This document shows, piece by piece, positions 25,156 to 33,710 of a DNA stretch of 64,000 bases. Every line of letters starts with the position of its first letter. Position 1 is the first letter of the stretch. Both the position numbers and the translations under genes were made by a program. Below the pieces are notes generated by a model. It saw nothing but the letters and a program-made list of their open reading frames with translations. It was not told where the DNA came from and ran no database searches. Source of the stretch: JBGQOG01 sp052113705 (GTDB lineage Bacteria > Pseudomonadota > Alphaproteobacteria > Rhodobacterales > Rhodobacteraceae); NCBI RefSeq assembly GCF_052113705.1, contig NZ_JBGQOG010000005.1, positions 124,001 to 188,000 on the forward strand, in the 5' to 3' direction.

Positions 25156-26664
25156 ATGTATTCAGATTTGTTGCACGCTCTGCCGCCGGTTCTCGGACTT
25201 GCCAATATCCTCGCGGTGACCATCGGCGTCATTGCCGGGATCATCGTCGGCGCGCTGCCGGGCCTCAGCGCCACGATGGCGATCTCGGTGCTGGTGCCCT
25301 TCACCTTTGGCCTCGACCCGCTGGTGGCGCTGGGCCTGATGGCGGGCATCTACAACGGGGCCATGTATGGCGGCGCCATTCCCGCCGTGCTTTTGCGCAT
25401 TCCCGGCACCCCGGCGGCGGTGGCCACCACCTTTGACGGCTATCCGATGGCACAAAAGGGCGAGGGCGGTTTTGCCCTGCAGGTGGCCGTGGTCTCCTCC
25501 TCCATCGGCGGTATCGCCAGCGCCATCGCCTTGATGTTGCTCGCACCGCCCCTGTCCAAGGTTACATTGTTCTTCGGACCCGCAGAGGTGTTCTGGATCG
25601 CGGTTTTCGGCCTTTGCAGCATCATTTTCCTGCTGGGGGGCAATGTCGTCAAAGGGCTGATCAGTGCCTGTTTCGGGGTCTTTGTCTCGGTCGTCGGGTC
25701 GGATCCCATCTTTGGCAATGACCGGTACACCTTCGGCCAGTTGGAACTGCTGGACGGCATCAACATCGTGATCCTGCTGGTCGGGCTCTATGCCCTGCCG
25801 CCGGTGATCGACCTGCTGGAATCCCCGCTCAAGACCGAGAATGCCGCCGCCGACAATCTCGGCACCGAGCCGATCTGGCGCACCTTGCCGCGGATGTTCC
25901 GTTTCTGGAAAACCTGGATCCGCGGTTCGCTGATCGGGATCTGGATCGGCATCCTGCCGGGGGCTGGCGGGTCAATGGCGGCCTTCATGTCCTATAACGA
26001 AGCGCGGCGCGCCTCGAAAACCCCCGAGACTTGGGGGCAGGGCGAGCCAGAAGGCGTGGCCGCCGCCGAAGTGGCCAACAACGCCGATACCGCCTCGGCG
26101 CTGATCCCGGCACTGACGCTGGGGATTCCCGGGACCGCCGTTGCCGCGGTGATGCTGGGCGGCCTGTTGATCCATGGCCTGCAGCCGGGGCCGATGTTGT
26201 TTCGCGACAATCCCGACGTGGTCTTTGGTTTCATGTGGCAGTTCCTGTTTGGCGCGATCCTGTTGCTGTTTCTGGGCGGTTCGCTGGCCACCAACAGTTT
26301 CGCCAAGCTCCTGAAACTGCCGCGGCCCTTGCTGGGGTCAATCATCATCGTGCTGATGCTGATCGGGGTCTATTCCATTCACGGCCGGATGTTCGATGTC
26401 TATCTGATGCTGGGTTTCGGCGCGATTGGCTATGTCATGGACAAGTTGCGTTTCCCGCTGCCGCCGGTGGTGCTGGGGCTGATCCTCGGGGGGTTCTCGG
26501 AGGAAAACCTGCGGTTGGCCCTGCGCATCGGCCGTGGTGACTGGAGCGTGTTGCTGGCCAATCACACCAGCCAGATCCTTGTGGCAATGACGGTGGCCGT
26601 GGTCTTTGGGCCGACGATCAAGCGCCGCCTTTGGGATGGCCGCAACGCGGGCGCGCAGGGCTGA
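25156..26664 (+). CDS. tctA: TctA large membrane subunit
   Basis: A 502-residue permease with about twelve hydrophobic segments. TctA hallmarks are VIAGIIVGALPGLSATMAISVLVP (about 25-48), YGGAIPAVLLRIPGTPAAVATTFDGYP (about 75-101), GILPGAGGSMAAFMSY (about 268) and LIPALTLGIPGTAVAAVMLGG (about 316). It completes the tripartite tricarboxylate transporter. With the upstream aldolase and dehydrogenase, it probably imports a hydroxylated di- or tricarboxylate. Confidence 0.93.
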   Translation: MYSDLLHALPPVLGLANILAVTIGVIAGIIVGALPGLSATMAISVLVPFTFGLDPLVALGLMAGIYNGAMYGGAIPAVLLRIPGTPAAVATTFDGYPMAQKGEGGFALQVAVVSSSIGGIASAIALMLLAPPLSKVTLFFGPAEVFWIAVFGLCSIIFLLGGNVVKGLISACFGVFVSVVGSDPIFGNDRYTFGQLELLDGINIVILLVGLYALPPVIDLLESPLKTENAAADNLGTEPIWRTLPRMFRFWKTWIRGSLIGIWIGILPGAGGSMAAFMSYNEARRASKTPETWGQGEPEGVAAAEVANNADTASALIPALTLGIPGTAVAAVMLGGLLIHGLQPGPMLFRDNPDVVFGFMWQFLFGAILLLFLGGSLATNSFAKLLKLPRPLLGSIIIVLMLIGVYSIHGRMFDVYLMLGFGAIGYVMDKLRFPLPPVVLGLILGGFSEENLRLALRIGRGDWSVLLANHTSQILVAMTVAVVFGPTIKRRLWDGRNAGAQG

Positions 26665-26716
26665 TCCTCGTGATGGCGGATCCGCAGCATGCGATCCGGA
26701 TGGGTTGGCTGAGGGT

Positions 26717-26752
26717 CAGGACGGCGTGCTGATGCCTCAGCCCGCCGTCCTG
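26717..26752. terminator. Perfect 10-bp inverted repeat after tctA
   Basis: CAGGACGGCG (26717-26726) pairs exactly with CGCCGTCCTG (26743-26752) across 16 nt, 52 nt after the tctA stop and between convergent genes. It is probably the end of the tct transcript. There is no T-tract, so this is less certain than the 14196 terminator. Confidence 0.5.
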
Positions 26753-26761
26753 AATGCCACC

Positions 26762-26800
26762 GGGATGCGGGGCTGGGATACGGGGCTGGGATGCGGGGCC
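26762..26800. repeat. Three tandem copies of a 13-bp unit
   Basis: GGGATGCGGGGCT, GGGATACGGGGCT and GGGATGCGGGGCC run head to tail in the gap between tctA and the convergent LysR gene. No coding role is seen. Confidence 0.8.
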
Positions 26801-26877
26801 GTTGCAACGGGCCGTGCCGTGGCTGGACATGGCATGACCGTGCCGCGTGATTGCCGCGCGGCCCCTGTCCGCGCCGA

Positions 26878-27795
26878 TCAGCCCTGCGCAGCCGCGTTCA
26901 TCTCCTGGGCCAGCTGATCCAGCTCCCGGATGAAGCTGGCGAGCAGCGGACGGTGCACGCGATGACGGCGATGGACGATCCCGATGCTGCGGTTCCAGGT
27001 CGGGACGTTCAGCCGCAAGGGGACGATCTTGCCTTGCGGACCGCCAAAGGAGGCGCTGGCGCTGGACAGATAGCTGAGCCAGGGCGAGCCCGTCTGCATC
27101 GACACCTGAAAAGTTGATGAGGTTGTCTCGCAGATGGCATTGGGCAGTGGCAGCCCGGCGGCCGCGAACAGCCCGTCCAGCGCCGTGCGGTCGGGATCGG
27201 GCCTCGCGGGAATGATCCAGAGCCATTCGGTCAGTTCAGCCAGGCTGATGTTGTCGCGCGCGGCCAGCGGGTGATTGCGGTCTGCGACAATGCGGATCGG
27301 CACCTGCAGCAGATCGCGGTATTCCAGCTCTTCATCCGGGAAACTCCGCGGCCGGGACATCAGGGCGATGTCGATCATCCCGTTCAGCAACTGGTTCTGC
27401 AACGCCTGGCTCAGCTCTTCGTTCAGCGTCAGGTTCACGGCGGGATGTCTGGCCAGAAAGCGGCGCGACGCCTCGGGCAGCAGGGTCCGCACCATTGTCG
27501 CAATGCCGCCAACCCGCAGCCGCCCGCGTTGCGCCCCCCGCAGCGCTTCCAGTTCGTCCTGAGCCTCGTCGCTCAGCGCCAGAATGGCTTCTCCATATTC
27601 GATCAGGCGCACGCCGAAATCGGTGGGCCGCACCCCCCAGGGCCCGCGGTCCAGAAGACGCACGCCCGTGCTTTGCTCCAGGGTCCGGATGCTTTTGGAG
27701 AGCGCGGGCTGCGTGACGTTCAGCTTTTCCGCCGCCACGCCGAAACTGGCATAGCGCGCGACAAAGACCAGATTTCTGAGCTGCCGAAAATCCAT
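26878..27795 (-). CDS. LysR-family regulator of the adjacent peptide-type importer
   Basis: A 305-residue LysR protein. The HTH begins MDFRQLRNLVFVARYASFGV and continues AAEKLNVTQPALSKSIRTLE (about 21-40). The effector domain contains GGIATMVRTLLPEASRRFL. I chose ATG 27795; a 20-residue upstream extension to 27855 lacks family resemblance. It is divergent from the dppA-like gene and probably controls it through the repeats at 27871-27903. Confidence 0.9.
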   Translation of the reverse strand: MDFRQLRNLVFVARYASFGVAAEKLNVTQPALSKSIRTLEQSTGVRLLDRGPWGVRPTDFGVRLIEYGEAILALSDEAQDELEALRGAQRGRLRVGGIATMVRTLLPEASRRFLARHPAVNLTLNEELSQALQNQLLNGMIDIALMSRPRSFPDEELEYRDLLQVPIRIVADRNHPLAARDNISLAELTEWLWIIPARPDPDRTALDGLFAAAGLPLPNAICETTSSTFQVSMQTGSPWLSYLSSASASFGGPQGKIVPLRLNVPTWNRSIGIVHRRHRVHRPLLASFIRELDQLAQEMNAAAQG

Positions 27796-27870
27796 ACACG
27801 CACCCGATTGCCCTGTGTTGCCACGGTTTTGCCTGTGCGGCGGCGCGCTGTCCATGCCCCCGCAGTCTCA

Positions 27871-27903
27871 TTATAACCAAAAGTCATGATATTGGTCATG
27901 ATA
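27871..27903. promoter_or_regulatory. Repeat-containing operator region, LysR/dppA divergent promoter
   Basis: TCATGATA occurs at 27884-27891 and again at 27896-27903, a 12-nt period. It overlaps an inverted ACCAA...TTGGT pair within 27876-27896. The block is AT-rich against a GC-rich background and lies just upstream of the LysR start, the usual place for LysR binding. Confidence 0.5.
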
Positions 27904-28091
27904 GTTGATTGCTCCTCTTTGGGATCGGCATCACTCTGACAGGGTTCCCGGTGTGCCTGCGCAACCTGCCTCAGAACAACGCCCTGCGCGCTCAACGCGC
28001 GGTGGCGCGATGCGCGGCGTTCAACCGGTCGCACAGCGATACCAACCGACAGGGGTGTTCGGGCTGAAATGCCGGAACCAAAGGAGAAAAT

Positions 28092-29672
28092 ATGAGCTTT
28101 ATTCAAAAGCCGCTGCTGACAACCGCCGTGCTGGCACTCTTGGCCTGCCAACCCGCTTGGGCCGAGGATCTGAAAATCGGTGTGAAATCGGAGCCGACGT
28201 CGCTCGACCCGCAGTTCCATGTGCTGGCGCCCAACATGCAGGTTTCGCTTGCCATATTCGAGGCGCTGACCGCGCAGGATGCGCAGGGCGGCGTGCAACC
28301 CATGCTGGCCGAAAGCTGGAGCCTTGCCAGCCCCACGGAGTGGGATTTCAAGCTGCGCCCCGGTGTCAGCTTTTCCGACGGGACGCCGCTGACCGCCGAC
28401 GATGTGGTCTATACGTTCGGTCGCGTGGACAAGGTCCCCAACAGCCCTTCGTCCTTCACGCTTTTCACCCGCAAGATCGCCAAGGTCGAGGCGCTGGATC
28501 CGGGCACCGTTCGGATCACCACCAGCGAGCCCTATCCGCTCTTGCTGGTGGATATCGTCAACCTGCCGATCCTGTCGAAAGCCGCGGCCTCGGGCCCGGC
28601 GCCAGAGGGCCGCACGACCACCGAGATGAACCGTGGCGAGGGGTTGATCGGCACCGGACCCTATACATTCGTGTCCTGGGAAAAGGGGGCCGATCTTATC
28701 CTCGAACGCAATGAGATCTATTGGGGCGACCGTCCGGCATGGGACCGGGTGATCATGCAGCCGATGACCAATCCGGCCGCCCGCAGCGCGGCGCTGCTGG
28801 CCGGGGATATCGACATCATGGAGAGCCTGCCCACCGCCAGCCTTGCCGAATTCCGTGCCAATCCGGCCGTCAAGGTGGTCTCGGGGCCACCGGCGCGCTC
28901 GATCTATATCGCGCTGGATCAGGACCGCGATGACAGTCCCGGGCTGGGCGGCACCGAGGGCAGGAACCCGCTCAAAGACCGCCGCGTGCGCGCGGCGCTG
29001 TCGCTGGCAATCGACCGTGCGGGGATCGCCGACAAGATCATGGGCGGCGCCGCTGTGACGGCGGGCAGTCTGGGCACGTCTGCGATGTTCGGCACCAGCC
29101 CCGATCATGTTGACGCCGATGCCGCCGATCCGGCACGCGCCAAGGCGCTGTTGGAGGAGGCGGGCTGGGGCAAGGGGTTCAGCATCACCATCGGCACGCC
29201 GAACGGCCGATATGTGAACGATGCCCGCGTCACCCAGACCGTGGCCGCCATGTGGAGCCGGATCGGCGTGCAGACCAAGGTGGATGCGGTGGCGCCGCCG
29301 GTGTATTTCAAGAACCGGGATGCGCGCAATTACAGCGCCTATCTTGGATCCTGGGGCAATAATACCGCAGAGATCGGCACCACGCTGACGGCGCAGCTGG
29401 CCACCTATGATCCGGATCGCGGGCAGGGCACCTCGAACAACGGCCGCTACGCCAATCCCGATCTGGATGCGTTGTTGTCCAAGGCCAGCGGCACCATGGA
29501 TGACACGGCGCGCGCCAGCTTGCTGCAAGAGGCAGATGCGTTGGCGATGGAGGATTATGCCATCCTGCCGCTCTATTTCGAGGTGCCGTACTGGGCGTTG
29601 CGTCCGGGCCTGGATTTCGCGGCGCGCGCGGATCAGTTCACCCTGCCGCAAGACGTCACCCCCGCGCCCTGA
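28092..29672 (+). CDS. DppA/OppA-type periplasmic binding protein
   Basis: A 526-residue family 5 solute-binding protein. The signal peptide ends at AWA (residue 24), but LLAC at 16-19 could also be read as a lipobox, so it may be lipid-anchored. The mature part has LKIGVKSEPTSLDPQFHV, WDFKLRPGVSFSDGTPLTADDVVYTF and GTGPYTFVSWEKG, as in DppA. It feeds the following dppBCDF-like genes. The partner M20 amidohydrolase downstream suggests an N-acyl or peptide-like ligand, not demonstrated. Confidence 0.92.
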   Translation: MSFIQKPLLTTAVLALLACQPAWAEDLKIGVKSEPTSLDPQFHVLAPNMQVSLAIFEALTAQDAQGGVQPMLAESWSLASPTEWDFKLRPGVSFSDGTPLTADDVVYTFGRVDKVPNSPSSFTLFTRKIAKVEALDPGTVRITTSEPYPLLLVDIVNLPILSKAAASGPAPEGRTTTEMNRGEGLIGTGPYTFVSWEKGADLILERNEIYWGDRPAWDRVIMQPMTNPAARSAALLAGDIDIMESLPTASLAEFRANPAVKVVSGPPARSIYIALDQDRDDSPGLGGTEGRNPLKDRRVRAALSLAIDRAGIADKIMGGAAVTAGSLGTSAMFGTSPDHVDADAADPARAKALLEEAGWGKGFSITIGTPNGRYVNDARVTQTVAAMWSRIGVQTKVDAVAPPVYFKNRDARNYSAYLGSWGNNTAEIGTTLTAQLATYDPDRGQGTSNNGRYANPDLDALLSKASGTMDDTARASLLQEADALAMEDYAILPLYFEVPYWALRPGLDFAARADQFTLPQDVTPAP

Positions 29673-29702
29673 TGCCTTTGGTGTTGTGATCATGAAATCT
29701 TG

Positions 29703-29729
29703 CCTGCCGCAGGTGCATCCGGCGGCAGG
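29703..29729. terminator. 8-bp hairpin between dppA-like and dppB-like genes
   Basis: CCTGCCGC (29703-29710) pairs exactly with GCGGCAGG (29722-29729) across 11 nt, 30 nt after the binding-protein stop. It is the third example in this window of a hairpin after a binding-protein gene. Confidence 0.6.
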
Positions 29730-29758
29730 CCCCCCCGATCAGAAGGACGCCCCGCCCC

Positions 29759-30733
29759 GTGCTCACCTTTGTCATCAACCGATTGCTGCAGGCCCTGGGG
29801 GTCTTGCTCCTGATGTCGGTTCTCGTCTTTGTCGGCATCTATCTTGTCGGCGACCCCACCTCGATGCTGGTCAGCCCCGAAGCGACCGAGGCTGAACGTC
29901 AGGCCGTGCGCATCGCGCTCGGACTCGACCGCTCGATGATCGCGCAATATCTGACCTTTGTCGGCAATGCGATGCAGGGCGATTTCGGCCGCAGTTTCCT
30001 GACCGGGCAACCGGCGCTGCAGCTCATCTTTGCCCGGATGCCCGCAACCTTTGAAATGGTGCTGGTGGCCATGGTCTTTGCGGTGGTGACCGGGGTGCCT
30101 TTGGGCATTCTGGCGGGGTATCGCCCGCAGGCGCTGACCTCGCGCGCGGTCATGGCGGTGTCGATCCTGGGGTTCAGCCTGCCGACATTCTGGATCGGCA
30201 TGATGCTGATCATGGTGTTCTCGGTGAATCTGGGTCTCTTGCCGGCATCGGGGCGGGGGGACACGGTGGCACTGGGGCCACTGGATCTCAGCCTGCTGAC
30301 CGCCGATGGCTGGCGCCATGTCGCGCTGCCGGCGCTGACGCTGGGGCTGGCGAAATCGGCACTGCTGATCCGGGTGACCCGGGCGGCCACCCGCGAGGTG
30401 TTACCGATGGATTACATCAAATTTGCCCGCGCCAAGGGGCTGCCGATGCGCCGGATCTTCGGCGTGCATCTGCTCAAGAACATCATGATCCCGATCCTGA
30501 CGGTCACCGGGCTTGAATTCGGACAGGCCATCGCCTTTGCGGTGGTGACCGAAACCGTCTTTTCCTGGCCCGGCATGGGCAAGCTGCTGATCGACAGCAT
30601 CATCACGCTCGATCGTCCCGTGGTCGTCGCCTATGTGCTGATCATGGTCTTCTTTCTGGTCATCCTGAACCTTGTGGTCGACCTCGCCTATATGGCCCTC
30701 GACCCGAGTTCGCGCGAGAAGGTCCGAGGCTGA
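29759..30733 (+). CDS. DppB-type ABC permease
   Basis: A 324-residue inner-membrane permease with six hydrophobic segments. The first begins LTFVINRLLQALGVLLLMSV and the EAA loop reads DYIKFARAKGLPMRRIFGVHLLKN (about 220-243). The start is GTG. Its stop overlaps the next start by one base (TGATG). Confidence 0.93.
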   Translation: MLTFVINRLLQALGVLLLMSVLVFVGIYLVGDPTSMLVSPEATEAERQAVRIALGLDRSMIAQYLTFVGNAMQGDFGRSFLTGQPALQLIFARMPATFEMVLVAMVFAVVTGVPLGILAGYRPQALTSRAVMAVSILGFSLPTFWIGMMLIMVFSVNLGLLPASGRGDTVALGPLDLSLLTADGWRHVALPALTLGLAKSALLIRVTRAATREVLPMDYIKFARAKGLPMRRIFGVHLLKNIMIPILTVTGLEFGQAIAFAVVTETVFSWPGMGKLLIDSIITLDRPVVVAYVLIMVFFLVILNLVVDLAYMALDPSSREKVRG

Positions 30734-31644
30734 TGACACAACCCTCCTCCATCCTCCTGTCCCCGACACGGGGCGAACGCGGCGTTCTCCGTCTTGCCGG
30801 GCGCTTTGTTGAAAACCCGCTGGCGGTGTTCGGACTGGTGCTGTTGCTGGCGCTTCTCGTGCCTGCCGTGCTGGCCCCCTGGATCGCGCCGCAAAACCCC
30901 TATGACATCGGCGCGCTGGACATCTTTGAATCGCAATTGCCGCCGGGATCCGTCTCGGATGCCACCGGCATGACCTATTGGCTGGGCAGCGATGGTCAGG
31001 GACGCGATGTTTTGTCCGCGATCTTCTTCGGGCTGCGCACCAGCCTTTTCGTGGCCTTCACCTCGGTGATCCTGGCGCTGGCGATCGGGGCGACAGTGGG
31101 CCTGATCGCGGCCTATTTCGGCGGCGTGCCGGAGGCTATTCTGATGCGTCTGGTCGATATTCAGCTGTCTTTCCCGGCCATTCTGGTGGCTTTGGTGCTG
31201 CTTTCGGTGCTGGGGCAAGGGGTGGACAAGGTGATCATCGCTCTGGTGGTGGTGCAATGGGCCTATTTCGCCCGTACCGCCCGCAGCGCGGCGCTGGTTG
31301 AGCGCAACCGCGAATATGTGCTGGCCGCGCGCTGTCTCTCGCTTGGGGCCGGGCGGATCATTTTCCGGCATATCTTGCCCAATTGCATGCCGCCGCTGAT
31401 CGTGATCGCCACCATTGATCTGGCCCATGCCATCGCGGCCGAAGCGACGCTTTCGTTTCTGGGCATCGGCGTGCCGGTGACCGAACCCTCGCTCGGCATG
31501 CTGATCGCCAATGGCTTTGAATTCATGATGTCGGGGCAATACTGGATTTCCTTCTTCCCCGGCATCGCGCTGGCCCTGTTGATCCTCGGGATCAACCTCG
31601 CCGGGGACCAGCTTCGTGACATCCTGAACCCGAGGAATATGTGA
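30733..31644 (+). CDS. DppC-type ABC permease
   Basis: A 303-residue second permease. An N-terminal segment FGLVLLLALLVPAVLAPWIAP is followed by the family stretch TYWLGSDGQGRDVLSAIFFGLRTSL (about 77-101). The EAA loop is REYVLAARCLSLGAGRIIFRHILPN (about 194-218). Translation is coupled at both ends by one-base overlaps. Confidence 0.93.
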   Translation: MTQPSSILLSPTRGERGVLRLAGRFVENPLAVFGLVLLLALLVPAVLAPWIAPQNPYDIGALDIFESQLPPGSVSDATGMTYWLGSDGQGRDVLSAIFFGLRTSLFVAFTSVILALAIGATVGLIAAYFGGVPEAILMRLVDIQLSFPAILVALVLLSVLGQGVDKVIIALVVVQWAYFARTARSAALVERNREYVLAARCLSLGAGRIIFRHILPNCMPPLIVIATIDLAHAIAAEATLSFLGIGVPVTEPSLGMLIANGFEFMMSGQYWISFFPGIALALLILGINLAGDQLRDILNPRNM

Positions 31645-32645
31645 TGACCCGTGCTGAGCATGTTGCGGGCGAAAGCGCACCGCTGTTGGCGATCAAGGGA
31701 TTGCAGACCCATTTTCACACGCGCCTTGGCGTCGTCAGGGCGGTGGATGGGGTTGATCTGACACTGGGGCGGGGGGAAATCCTCGGCCTTGTGGGGGAAT
31801 CCGGTTCCGGAAAATCCATCACCGGCTTTTCGATCCTCGGGCTGCTGGACCCGCCCGGCCGGATCGTTGGGGGCTGTATCGAATTTGAGGGCCGCGATCT
31901 CGTCGGCCTGTCCGAGCCGGAGCAGCGCCAGCTGCGCGGCCGCGACATTTCGATGATCTTTCAGGATCCGTCGATGACGCTCAACCCCGTTTTGCGCATC
32001 GACACGCAGATGATCGAGGCGATCCGGGCGCATGAACCGGTCAGCCGGGCCGTGGCGCGGGAGCGGGCACGTGCGGCGCTGGAAGCGGTGGGCATTCCGG
32101 CACCGGAGGCGCGGCTGAACGCCTATCCGTTCGAGCTGTCGGGCGGCATGCGGCAGCGGGTGGCGATTGCCATCGCCATCCTGAACAAGCCGCGGCTGAT
32201 TGTGGCCGATGAGCCGACAACCGCCCTCGATGTCTCGATCCAGGGGCAGATCATCCATGAGGTGAAGAAACTGTGCCGTCAGACCGGCACGGCAATGATT
32301 TGGGTGACGCATGATCTGGCGGTGGTGGCCGGTCTCGCGGACCGGATCGCGGTGATGTATGCGGGGCGCGTGGTCGAAACGGGGCCCACTGCGGATGTGA
32401 TCCGCAATCCGCGTCATCCCTACACGCGCGGGCTGATCGACTCGGTGCCGTCGCGCGCCACCCGCGGCCAGCGGCTGCACCAGATCCCGGGCATGACGCC
32501 CTCGCTTTTGAACCTGCCGCAGGGCTGCGCCTTTCGCACCCGCTGTGCGCGGGCCAGCGACAGCTGCGCCGTCGCCCCGGAGGACACCAAAAGCGCCTGT
32601 GGCCGCAGCCATCGCTGCTGGCATCCTGTGGGAGAAGACCAATGA
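31644..32645 (+). CDS. DppD-type ABC ATPase
   Basis: A 333-residue oligopeptide-type ATPase with Walker A GESGSGKSITG (about 50-60), signature LSGGMRQRVAIAIAI, Walker B LIVADEPTTALDV, and the C-terminal oligopeptide/dipeptide domain with Cys-rich QGCAFRTRCARASDSC. GTG 31641 and ATG 31644 are both possible; I prefer ATG, overlapping the previous stop by one base. It overlaps the following ATPase by ATGA. Confidence 0.93.
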   Translation: MTRAEHVAGESAPLLAIKGLQTHFHTRLGVVRAVDGVDLTLGRGEILGLVGESGSGKSITGFSILGLLDPPGRIVGGCIEFEGRDLVGLSEPEQRQLRGRDISMIFQDPSMTLNPVLRIDTQMIEAIRAHEPVSRAVARERARAALEAVGIPAPEARLNAYPFELSGGMRQRVAIAIAILNKPRLIVADEPTTALDVSIQGQIIHEVKKLCRQTGTAMIWVTHDLAVVAGLADRIAVMYAGRVVETGPTADVIRNPRHPYTRGLIDSVPSRATRGQRLHQIPGMTPSLLNLPQGCAFRTRCARASDSCAVAPEDTKSACGRSHRCWHPVGEDQ

Positions 32646-33679
32646 GCATCGAACCCTTCGGGCAGACCGCCGCCGCAGGTGCCCCGCTGCTGGAGCTGCG
32701 CGGGCTGACCAAGACCTTTTCCAAACCTGTCAGCCTTGGGGGCCGGATCGCGAATATCTTCGGTGCGGGCCAGGTGGCGGTGCAGGTCCGCGCTGCCAGC
32801 GATGTTGACCTGTCGGTGGCACCGGGCGAGGTGGTCGGCATCGTCGGTGAATCCGGCTGTGGCAAATCGACGGTGGCGCGGATGCTGGCCGGGATCAGCG
32901 CGCCCTCGGGCGGCCAGGTCCGCTGGCGTGGCCGCGCGCTGGCCGAGATGAGCCCGGAGGCGCGGCGTGAATTTGCGCTGGGCGTCCAGATGATCTTTCA
33001 GGATCCCTTTGCCTCGCTCAATCCGCGGATGCGCGTGGCCGATATCATCGGCGAGGCGGCGGTGGTGCATGGCATCGTGCCCCGCGCGCAGATGCGGGCC
33101 TATGTCACCGGGCTGATGGAAAAGGTCGGGCTGTCGGGGGCCTATATTGACCGCTTTCCGCATCAGTTCTCGGGCGGGCAGCGGCAACGGATCGGGATTG
33201 CGCGGGCGCTGGCGGTCAAACCCAGCCTGATCATCTGCGATGAGGCGGTGGCGGCGCTGGATGTGTCGATCCAGGCGCAGGTCCTGAACCTGTTCATGGA
33301 TCTGCGCGACGAGCTGGGGCTGACCTATCTTTTCATCTCGCACAATCTGGGCGTGGTCGAGCATGTCTCGGATCGGGTGGTGATCATGTATCTGGGGCGG
33401 GTGGTGGAAAGCGCGCCCACCGCGGCGCTGTTTGAGGCGCCGAACCATCCCTACACGCAACTGTTGCTCGCGCAGCTGCCCGTGCTTGAGGCGGGGGCGC
33501 AAGAATATGCGCCAATACAGGGTGAGTTGCCCTCGCCCCTCGCGCCGCCGCCGGGGTGCCCGTTCAACCCGCGCTGCCCGCTGGCCACCGACCGTTGCCG
33601 CGGGGAGCTGCCGGTGTTGCGCGAAATCGCCCCGGGCCGGCTCTCGGCCTGCCATCTCAACGAGGGCGTTCCGGGCTGA
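32642..33679 (+). CDS. DppF-type ABC ATPase
   Basis: A 345-residue second ATPase with Walker A GESGCGKSTVARML (about 75-88), signature FSGGQRQRIGIARAL, Walker B LIICDEAVAALDVS and the C-terminal oligo/dipeptide domain PPPGCPFNPRCPLATDRC. It closes the five-part importer. An M20-type amidohydrolase gene follows after 31 nt. Confidence 0.93.
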   Translation: MSIEPFGQTAAAGAPLLELRGLTKTFSKPVSLGGRIANIFGAGQVAVQVRAASDVDLSVAPGEVVGIVGESGCGKSTVARMLAGISAPSGGQVRWRGRALAEMSPEARREFALGVQMIFQDPFASLNPRMRVADIIGEAAVVHGIVPRAQMRAYVTGLMEKVGLSGAYIDRFPHQFSGGQRQRIGIARALAVKPSLIICDEAVAALDVSIQAQVLNLFMDLRDELGLTYLFISHNLGVVEHVSDRVVIMYLGRVVESAPTAALFEAPNHPYTQLLLAQLPVLEAGAQEYAPIQGELPSPLAPPPGCPFNPRCPLATDRCRGELPVLREIAPGRLSACHLNEGVPG

Positions 33680-33710
33680 GGCCCGCAGACATTTCACCGG
33701 AGGATTTGAC

